64,000 bases of DNA from Megaustenia siamemsis. Lineage: Eukaryota > Mollusca > Gastropoda > Stylommatophora > Ariophantidae. Numbering within the stretch: position 1 is the first letter of the stretch; each line of letters opens with the position of its first letter. A program made the position numbers and the translations under genes. The stretch lies in assembly GCA_032433765.1 (NCBI GenBank), contig JAVIAB010000159.1:55773333-55837332 (forward strand), in the 5' to 3' direction. Positions 57,278 through 64,000 of the stretch are shown here, piece after piece. The notes beneath the pieces were generated by a model. That model was not told the origin of the DNA, ran no database searches, and worked only from the letters and a program-made list of their open reading frames with translations.

Positions 57278-59868
57278 CCTCGCAGATTAGAGCACATGGA
57301 CGTGATGAGAATAAAACCTTCCAGAAATGAACGTTTCAATCAAACTGTAACGAAAGGTGATCTCATCAAATTTGGCGGTAACATTGTGTCTATCTCCACT
57401 CACATTGCAAGCAAAAACTTTTCACAATATTTAAAGGAAGCCAAATTTGAATTATTTCCCCTGTTTGACTGTGGTGACGATGCTGGAGAATACAGATATA
57501 TATCCTACATGCTTGTCTGTGACTCTCTCAACGACTGTAGCAACAAGAGAGACGAGGTGTCTTGTATGACACAAAAGGTAGACCTTTCGTTGAGTGAAGG
57601 TAATGAACGTTGTAGAGAAAGTTGTAAAGTGTTTTATTGTTGCAGCAGTGTGTGCTTACCTCTAATTTATGCTAGCGATGGTAATGTTGACTGCACAGTC
57701 TGTGCCATCATTGGGAAGACTGCTGGCGTTACCACTAGTGATATCATTGACGTTTATTTACAGAGCAACAAAACAAGCGCTTTTATTTGCTATCACGATA
57801 ATTGTGTGTTTAATGATAAATTAACCTCTAGCATTGACGACTGTGATAGGGCATCTAGGTCATTAGACAGGAGTACAGGGAGTACGAGAGTTGAAGTCAC
57901 TTGTTATAATATTTTAGGTCGGAGTTTCTGGGCCCCAAAATGTGTCTTCCTCAAAGACGAGTATGGGGCTGTTCTTGACTGTAGACGAATGTCTCATCTA
58001 GAGGACTGTAAGGACTTTTCGTGCCCTGAAGGATATGTGAAGTGTCCGAGTTCTTACTGCATTCCTCAACATTATGTCCTTGACAAACAAGAAGACTGTC
58101 CTACAGGAGAAGATGAACAACTAAACAATACTGGCCATTGTAGTGGAAACTTTGCATGCTGGGATAGTAAAGTGTGTCTACATCCTGACCTAGTTTGTGA
58201 CGGACATCCGGACTGTCCACACCGAGACGATGAGATAGACTGTAAGGGGGAGTGTGCTGAAGGTTTCCGATGTGTGTCAGGGACAGTCACGATATCTAAT
58301 TACACAACTGCAGCCTCGAATTTGGAAAATCAAAGCTACACCAAATCTCGATACATTAATTATTCTGGTCTTAAACTATATGTACATAATTATATGATGG
58401 AAACAATGTTCATTAATTGGTCTAACTGCGGAATTGTGGATTTGTGGCTAATACTGATCACTATTTTTTCCCATTGGCCATAAAATGTGATGTCAGCTAT
58501 AATCAGATGCAATCATTTGTTGGTTCTCGCTTTCTTGGGCTCAGGGCATACAATCTTCGTAACTTGAACTTGTCTCTCAACACACACTTTAATTTTATCG
58601 ACACGTTGCATTTCCCATTATTGGAGATGCGTGACCTCTCCTATACCGCTATGTCTAGCTTACGTCAGTTGGCATTTCATGGCTTACCGAATCTGAAACA
58701 TTTAGACTTGAGTTTTACATTGACCTCTAGTTTTGATGGTAAAAACACGTTTCCAACCAACTTTTACCCACATACACTTAACGTGTGTGGACTGCCCATA
58801 GAGAATTTGTATGAAGATTTCTATAAAGGACTTTCTGTCAGTCAACATCTATACACTGACAGGTTTGAATTATGTTGTCCACAAATTAGAGGACCAAACA
58901 TTCCTTATTATGTGTGCCACGCCTCTGACGACGCCATTTCCTCTTGTTCTGATCTGATAGCTGTTCATGTTCAACGTGTTCTTCTCTGGGTGGTCGCAGT
59001 TGTTGCCCTTCTTGGTAACACGACTGTCATTGTTTTTCGTGTAAACTATGATAGATCAGTTCTCAAAACAGGCTACGGTCTATTCGTAACAAACTTGGGT
59101 ATATCTGACTTTATTATGGGAGTCTATCTGTTCATTATTGCTGCAGCTGATCATTACTATCGTGGGATATATGTACTTTATGACAAGACATGGAGAGACA
59201 GTTGTGTATGCAGATTTGCTGCTTTTCTGGCTACTCTTTCCAGTGAAACTTCAACATTCCGTGTTTTCCTGATCACATTGGACAGATTTTTAATGATGAA
59301 GTTTCCTTTAGGTCAAATGAGGTTTTCTCAACTTGGTAAAAATGTTGCACTTCTTGTGTCATGGATTCTTGGATCCATTCTGGCATTGACTCCATTTGTT
59401 TTTAATTTTAAAATAAATTCCTCTAACGCCATGTGTCTTGGCCTACCTTTACCAACTAAACGACTCAAAGGCTGGGAGTTCTCATTTGCCGTGTTTATTG
59501 TGCTGAATTTGTTGATGTGTCTGGCCATAGCTTGCGGTCAAAGAGCCATATTTAGAGCCATGTCAAAGAACAGATGTTCTGGTACTATGTCAAACGCGTC
59601 ATCAAGAAGGGCTACAGATATAACAGTAGCTAAACAACTGTCCTTGATAGCTCTGTCAAATTGTCTGTGCTGGTTTCCTATAGGATTCATGGGTTTATTG
59701 TCTCTTGGCGGACGCGAAATCAACAATGACGTGTTTGCCTGGACAACGGTTATCGTTCTTCCCATAAATTCAGCAGCAAATCCAATTCTCTACACAATCC
59801 CTGTTCTTTTGAACAAGTGGGAAAACTTCAAGTTTAGCGGGCAAAGATCACAGCCAAAGAAAAACTAA
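56171..59868 (+). CDS. GRL101-like chimeric G-protein-coupled receptor (vWA + C-type lectin-like + LDLa + LRR + 7TM); 5' partial, two frame changes
   Basis: This is the only convincing host gene. It is a cell-surface receptor whose huge ectodomain reads, in order, a von Willebrand A-like domain, a C-type-lectin-like domain, LDL-receptor class A modules and leucine-rich repeats. They join through a relaxin-receptor-like hinge to a rhodopsin-class heptahelical domain. About 1,230 residues are visible without a signal peptide, so at least one 5' exon is missing. The frame changes at 57271-57277 (T7) and between about 58425 and 58470 (T6 at 58464-58469). No usual-sized intron fits either junction, so I read them as one-base indels: sequence errors or real pseudogenising lesions. 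The known relative is GRL101 of Lymnaea, with LDLa and LRR modules joined to a 7TM domain. The ligand is unknown and G-protein coupling is inferred. A poly(A) signal follows six bases after the stop. Confidence 0.85.
57278..58440 (+). CDS. Receptor segment 2: cysteine-rich region with LDLa modules, start of LRRs
   Basis: This frame continues from the T7 run with RLEHMDVMRI. A first, atypical LDLa-like module lies at 57469-57564 (VCDSLNDCSNKRDEVSC). A cysteine-rich stretch follows without a clear family. Two further LDLa modules lie at about 58008-58125 (CPSSYCIPQHYVLD, CPTGEDE) and 58138-58242 (CLHPDLVCDGHPDCPHRDDE). The last carries the full acidic calcium-site pattern. A CAEGFRC cap then leads into the leucine-rich repeats (INWSNCGI near 58410-58433). 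LDLa modules in relaxin-type receptors help activate the helical bundle; the same role here is inference. Confidence 0.85.
58444..59868 (+). CDS. Receptor segment 3: LRRs, hinge and seven-transmembrane domain
   Basis: Numbering residues from 58444, leucine-rich repeats run from 15 to about 130 (CDVSYNQM, LRNLNLSLN, LKHLDLSF). The hinge FELCCPQIRG...SSCSDLI (141-171) matches the LGR/relaxin-receptor hinge pattern. TM1 is 179-200 with LGN (N192) and TM2 is 213-234 with SDFIMGVYLF (D222). The TM3 disulfide Cys is 254. TM3 ends LDRF (280-282), so DRF replaces DRY. TM4 is about 300-320, C331 is the loop partner and TM5 is about 347-368. TM6 carries CWFP (409-412) and TM7 carries NPILY (446-450). 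The C-tail is short and basic. All class A landmarks are present, so selection has kept this part in shape until recently. Confidence 0.93.
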   Translation: MANTDHYFFPLAIKCDVSYNQMQSFVGSRFLGLRAYNLRNLNLSLNTHFNFIDTLHFPLLEMRDLSYTAMSSLRQLAFHGLPNLKHLDLSFTLTSSFDGKNTFPTNFYPHTLNVCGLPIENLYEDFYKGLSVSQHLYTDRFELCCPQIRGPNIPYYVCHASDDAISSCSDLIAVHVQRVLLWVVAVVALLGNTTVIVFRVNYDRSVLKTGYGLFVTNLGISDFIMGVYLFIIAAADHYYRGIYVLYDKTWRDSCVCRFAAFLATLSSETSTFRVFLITLDRFLMMKFPLGQMRFSQLGKNVALLVSWILGSILALTPFVFNFKINSSNAMCLGLPLPTKRLKGWEFSFAVFIVLNLLMCLAIACGQRAIFRAMSKNRCSGTMSNASSRRATDITVAKQLSLIALSNCLCWFPIGFMGLLSLGGREINNDVFAWTTVIVLPINSAANPILYTIPVLLNKWENFKFSGQRSQPKKN

Positions 59869-59873
59869 GATAT

Positions 59874-59879
59874 AATAAA
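59874..59879 (+). promoter_or_regulatory. Candidate polyadenylation signal AATAAA
   Basis: A canonical AATAAA six bases after the receptor stop codon (TAA at 59866-59868). It is very close, but it fits the end of the gene. Confidence 0.55.
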
Positions 59880-59943
59880 ATGTATGTAAGTGCAAATATG
59901 ATCTTACTTCATCCAATTAGCAAACTATATGTAAGTATAAACT

Positions 59944-60112
59944 ATATGTAAGTGCAATGAAACGTACTACGGGTCAGACTGCACTCTCAAATGTCCGGAT
60001 AACTGTTTCAACGACAACTGTGAACTGTCAACAGAGAACTGTGCATGCACGGTAACGTTCTACGGGTCAGACTGCTCTCAAATCTCCGGACAACTGATTG
60101 AACGAAACCTGT
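59944..60112 (+). pseudogene. Relic of EGF-like (MEGF/scavenger-receptor type) coding sequence
   Basis: A frame from about 59944 reads CKCNETYYGSDCTLKCPDNC, then FNDNCELSTENCACTV and TFYGSDCSQ before decaying to a TGA at about 60110-60112. The YGSDC...CPDNC...C.C rhythm is that of tandem EGF-like modules found in MEGF10-, SCARF- or Draper-like proteins. One full module and the start of a second are visible. There is no convincing acceptor site. It may be an exon of another gene, or a fragment left after exon shuffling or duplication. It does not belong to the receptor frame. Confidence 0.6.
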
Positions 60113-60224
60113 GAACAGTTAATCGAATCCTGCGTCTAGTATGTCGTTGATTCCCACGTTAAGAAGAGTCTGCAGACTACAACAAACCCAAGCATATGGA
60201 TACCTCAATGTGTTTATGTGATGG

Positions 60225-60860
60225 ACTTGGTTCATTTCTTGGTGTTTTTCTGTGCTGGTCATGGCTCAAATCTTAGCTTGCGTGTCTGTGTGTTGGCCAT
60301 GGCTCATATATTAATGTGTTTCTGTGCTGGCCATGACTCACATCTAGGTGTGTGTCATGTTATTCATATCTCATATCTTGGTGTGTCCGTGTTAATCATG
60401 TCTCATATCTTTATGTGCGTCTGCGTTTAGTAATATCTCATATCTTAATGTGTATCTGTGTTGGCCATGTCTCATATCTTTGAGTGTGCATGTCTGGGTT
60501 AGGGATATCTCATATCTTTGTGTGCATGTTTATGCTCGTCATATCTCATATCTTTGTGTATGCATGTGTGTTTGTCACTTCTCATATCCGTGTGTGTGCC
60601 TGGCTATGTTGGTCACATATCATGTCTTTGTATGTGCAAGCCTATGCTAGTCATATCTTATATATTTGTGTTAGGTATATGTCATATCTTTGTATGTGCA
60701 TGTCTGTGTTGGTCATATCTCATAGCTTTATGTGCATGTCTATGTTAGTCGTGTGTCATATATCTTGATGTGTGTCGGTGTTAGTCATGTCTCGTATCGC
60801 TATGTACATGTCTGTGTTATTCACATCTCATACCTTTGTGTGTGCATGTCAGTGTTAGTC
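60225..60860. repeat. Degenerate minisatellite, unit about 40-45 bp
   Basis: Segments of the type TCATATCTTTGTGTGCATG plus TCTGTGTTGGTCATGTC recur with drift and length variation. Small overlapping frames through it are by-products. Confidence 0.85.
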
Positions 60861-60867
60861 ACCTCTA

Positions 60868-61194
60868 GTGACTCGGGCAGATGGTGCTCGTAAACCTGGG
60901 AAGACAGACCATCTGACGGCAGAATCCCCCTACATAAAAGAACACCTGCTGCCTTGCAGGAAGATAGGGGACAATCAAAGGCTAAGGAAAGCAAACGCGA
61001 ATAAAATGCTGGCTGAAATCGGATGCACTGGGCCACTGGCGCAGAACACAGTGCAACGTTTTAACGGGTGTTCAATCAGAGCGGATCTGGCAGACTCTAA
61101 ATGTGGCGTTCTGTCTGTGGGGGCGATCAACTCACTTAACCTGACAGCTGACTTCATTTGGGAGTCTGGAATCCTACTCTGATTGAGTCCTGAT
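60868..61194 (+). mobile_element. Retroposon sharing the family D 3' end
   Basis: The last 70-100 bp (ACAGCTGACTTCATTTGGGA to CTGATTGAGTCCTGATCGC) match the 3' end of the minus-strand family D copy at 33149-33260. Here they run into a (GA)n tail. The upstream 250 bp (ACTCGGGCAGATGGTGCTCG...) has no match elsewhere in the window. It could be more family D 3' UTR or a SINE body that borrowed the LINE tail. Confidence 0.65.
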
Positions 61195-61195
61195 C

Positions 61196-61238
<43 letters not shown>
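61195..61238. repeat. (GA)n microsatellite, tail of the preceding retroposon
   Basis: About 21 pure GA units directly after GATCGC. The homologous copy at 33091-33148 has (AT)n in this position. Confidence 0.9.
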
Positions 61239-61240
<2 letters not shown>

Positions 61241-61326
61241 CATCCAATTAGCGACTGTGATGTTATAAACAAAAAATTGTATCGCTTATTGATGATCCGT
61301 TATTAATTAGTGATAAGAAATTGTCG

Positions 61327-61412
61327 TCATCATCATCATGTACCCTGCCGGCTGGCGTAGGCGATCATGTCCCTCCACAATCCTCTATCCACAGTGCATC
61401 GTATCAGTTCTG
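61327..61412 (-). mobile_element. LINE 3' terminus with an (ATG)n tail
   Basis: Read on the minus strand the segment encodes RGLWRDMIAYASRQGT followed by TGA, the stop lying inside the ATGATGATG tail. W..MI.YA..QGT ends are typical of LINE open frames with triplet tails. Confidence 0.6.
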
Positions 61413-61466
61413 TTGTTTTCCATGCCAATGGAAATTGTACACTGATATATTTTGAAATGATTTTGC

Positions 61467-61471
<5 letters not shown>

Positions 61472-61497
<26 letters not shown>

Positions 61498-61498
61498 T
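61472..61498. repeat. (TA)n microsatellite
   Basis: About 13 TA units. Confidence 0.95.
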
Positions 61499-61589
61499 CG
61501 GGTATAATATATACCGCTTTGTGTCCCAAAATAGCAATTATTTGAACTTTTGCTGATCTAAAAATGTGGAAATGTAATTAATTGTGCTT

Positions 61590-62265
61590 GGTCATTTACA
61601 GTTCATGGTCATTCACAGTTCATGGTCATTGACAGTTCATGGTCATTGACAGTTCATGATCATTCACAGTTCATGGCCATTCACAGTTCATGGTCATTCA
61701 CAGTTTATAATCAGTCACAGTTCATAGTCATTCACAGTTCATGGTCATTCACAGTTCATGGTCATTCACCTTTCATGTTCAGTCACATTTGATGTTCATT
61801 CACAGTTCATGGTCATTCACAGTTCATGGTCATTCATAGTTCATTGTCGTTCACAGTTCATGGTCATTATAACCTTTCATGTTCAGTCACATTTAATGTT
61901 CATTCACACTTCATGGTAATTCACAGTTCATGGTCATTTGCATTTCATTTTCACCCATAGTTCATGGTCATTCACAGTTCATGGTCATTCACCTTTCATG
62001 TCAGGTCACATGTCATGTTCATTCACAGATGATGGTCATTCACAGTTTATAGTCATTCACATTTTCAGGTTATTCGCATTTCATCTTCATTCACAGTTCA
62101 TGGTCGTTCACAGTTCATGGTCATTAACCTTTCATGTTCATTCACAGTTCTTGGTCATTCACAGTTCATAGTCATTCACAGTTCATGGTCATTCACATTT
62201 CATGGTCATTCACAGCTCATAGTCATTCACAATTCATGGTTATTCACAGTTCATGGTCATTACAA
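61590..62265. repeat. 17-bp minisatellite, about 39 units
   Basis: The unit is GGTCATTCACAGTTCAT, with common variants ACCTTTCATGTTCA and CATTTCAT. Drift is higher in the centre. The serine/histidine-rich frames here are by-products. Confidence 0.94.
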
Positions 62266-62874
62266 TTCACTGCACTCAAATGAGCAAACATCACAAGCAA
62301 AAGAAGTTAAGTCGCTTTATTTCGCCGACACATTTCCTGTACGGTCTACTGCTGATGGTCAGATTACTTCCTGCTGCGAGATTCCGAATCAAGAGGTTAT
62401 CAATATCAGAGAAGACGGCAATGTTGGGGACATAAAATGGACTCATAGTTTGTGTTATTTTAATTTGATGAAGAAAATCAAACACGATCGAACATTTGTA
62501 AAACCTTAAACATTCGTGAGCCGGTTGTTTACAGAGTTGTAAGTTAAAGCCAGATAATGGAATCTATAGAAATTCTTTTGGTGTGGATAATATCCAGCGG
62601 AAATAATTCGTACACGGTCGAGAGGAATAAATGCACTTACTACTGTCTGTAACAAGATCTAGCCGACAAGAGGTTGGCCATACTCATGTATCCATTGTTC
62701 AAATACAATACAAATATAACAAAATTTGAAGACGATGCCACCCAAGTCATTCTCATAGTGAAGTCATTATTCAACAACCTTGATCAAGTCATGCACATTT
62801 TGTCGCTGTCTTTTTGTGTTCAGATAACAGTACTTCTAAGTTAAACGAGATATGTATCCTGTATAAATCACTTT
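62266..62874. other. No gene recognised
   Basis: A frame continuing from the minisatellite to 62509 (KSLYFADTFPVRSTADGQ...) shows no domain I know and has no independent start. The rest is AT-rich and unremarkable. Confidence 0.4.
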
Positions 62875-63400
62875 GAAAGATTGTCCACTTGAGTCATTTC
62901 AGAAATTCTCGTATCTTGGATCCACAACGACGTCAACCATTTCTCTTGATGATGAAATAAACAGTCGAATTGATAAAGCAGCTACGACTTTCAGCAAACT
63001 AACATAAATGACCTGGAACAACACGAAATTAACAGTAAAGACCAAACTCTTACTATATCAACCGTGCTTTATGTGTATCTGAAACCTGCACAACATACTC
63101 AAGTCATGAAAAAACAGGAAATATCTTCTACACGCGAAGTCTTCGCAGACCGATGCACATCAAATGGCAGGAAGAGAATAACTAACGGACCTGAATCAGC
63201 GACTGACTAAAACAGGTGGGACATGTGACATTAAGATAATGATGGAGGAACAAATAACGCCATGGATGGCCACAAGTTGTCAGGTAGACTTGCAACAATA
63301 AAAGTAAATGGACACGGAGTATAAACAGTTGCTATATCCATATACTGTGGCTGTAATGTATTTTTTGTTAGATAGAGCTGGCGAGAGGAAGTGACTGTGA
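62875..63400 (+). mobile_element. Family F-like LINE relic (thumb and C-terminal region)
   Basis: Broken frames encode FSYLGSTTTSTISLDDEINS, RIDKAATTFSKL and KLTVKTKLLLYQPC, then SLRRPMHIKWQEE-type remains near 63130-63180. These are the regions after the reverse-transcriptase active site, as in the family F copy at 9090-9281 (STFSKLKDKAL, LTIRTKIPIYQRC). Confidence 0.7.
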
Positions 63401-64000
63401 ACTTTATTTTTGATGGAGGTCTATTGGAATCTTTGCATGTGCAGCCGATTAGGGCATGCATGTAGGGCGACCACAAGGACAGCTTGTGTTAACGCCCTTT
63501 CATGGGTGCCGTGACATACATTAGAACGAATTAGGGGAATTCCCGACGGTAATTAACTATTTATATCACTAGAATAGAACTTATAAACAACTGTCCACAA
63601 TGAAAGTCCTAAACGAAAAATATCAGATAGGATAACACAAACTACAGCAGCCCTGATAAACTAAAACATATTTAGAAAGATGAGAATACGCGTGGCTCTA
63701 AAACCAGGCGTGTGCCCAACTTTGCTATATCAATATTTGTCTACACCCTTGACAGCAATGCTACATAATAAAGTGCAAGTCGTGGACATGAAATGTTTTC
63801 GAAGGAGCATCTCTTTCTCGTCTCAAGAATAAAATAGCTTGCCAAAGAGACAACACAAATAATTGAAGTGATTGATGACCTTGTCACTACCAAGAAAAAA
63901 CGCAACATGAAATGGTTTAGTCTCGTATACCCTGTCATGGCATAGGCCGTTATGGAGGTAACTGTTAAAGACGGAAACAGGATCAGTAAACAGAGAAATA
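63401..64000. other. No gene recognised
   Basis: AT-rich sequence with short frames only. It may contain more retroposon debris, but none I can assign. Confidence 0.35.

Noticed and set aside
57247..57285. Spliceosomal intron explaining the first frame change in the receptor
   Set aside because: The donor (GTGAGA) and acceptor (TTTTTTTCCTCGCAG) look good, but 39 bp is too short for a normal animal intron. Removing it would delete the end of the lectin-like domain. Kept only as something to test.
62117..62509. 130-codon frame starting in the 17-bp minisatellite
   Set aside because: Half of it is repeat translation, and the rest shows no known domain or independent start.

Overview
The window is eukaryotic, repeat-dense DNA, most probably from a gastropod mollusc (heterobranch or pulmonate type). 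The main clue is the only convincing host gene, at 56.17-59.87 kb. It encodes a chimeric receptor with a von Willebrand A-like domain, a C-type-lectin-like domain, LDL-receptor class A modules, leucine-rich repeats and a rhodopsin-type seven-helix domain. This resembles the GRL101 receptor family first known from the pond snail Lymnaea. The assignment rests on reading motifs, not on a database search.

Layout. 0.25-0.85 kb is the 3' end of a LINE (family G). 1.2-3.6 kb is satellite DNA with a 67-bp and a 100-bp array, interrupted by a tRNA-derived SINE. 3.66-7.97 kb is a second copy of that SINE, split by a near full-length RNase H-bearing LINE (family A, minus strand). 7.97-11.15 kb is a decayed LINE (family F) carrying a 53-bp minisatellite that appears to have grown out of its own reverse-transcriptase coding sequence. 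11.3-17.3 kb holds microsatellites and a long degenerate GTAG-rich tract with three short insertions. 17.5-23.2 kb is a head-to-head pair of almost identical hAT transposons. 24.2-26.8 kb contains minisatellites. 27.4-29.8 kb is a second, unrelated hAT element with a perfect 8-bp target duplication. 30.4-38.6 kb is a 43-bp and then a 54-bp minisatellite; the latter is interrupted by a family D LINE fragment and by family A copy B. 39.6-44.2 kb has two family G copies tail to tail. 44.4-51.1 kb is an RTE-type LINE graveyard. 51.1-52.3 kb is a TAGTG satellite. 53.07-55.68 kb is family A copy C, internally deleted but with a perfect 12-bp target duplication. 56.2-59.9 kb is the receptor gene, followed by a relic of EGF-like coding sequence. 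60-64 kb holds further minisatellites and LINE remnants.

How the parts relate. Nearly all open frames outside 56-60 kb belong to transposons, and nearly all of those are broken. The only long uninterrupted transposase (599 residues, 17.7-19.5 kb) has Asn where hAT enzymes have a catalytic Asp; its inverted twin keeps the Asp but has a frameshift and a stop. The receptor needs two reading-frame changes to be read through, at least one of them at a T homopolymer. It may therefore be a live gene with sequence errors or a young pseudogene, and its 5' exon or exons are not visible here. No tRNA, rRNA, CRISPR array or bacterial feature was found.
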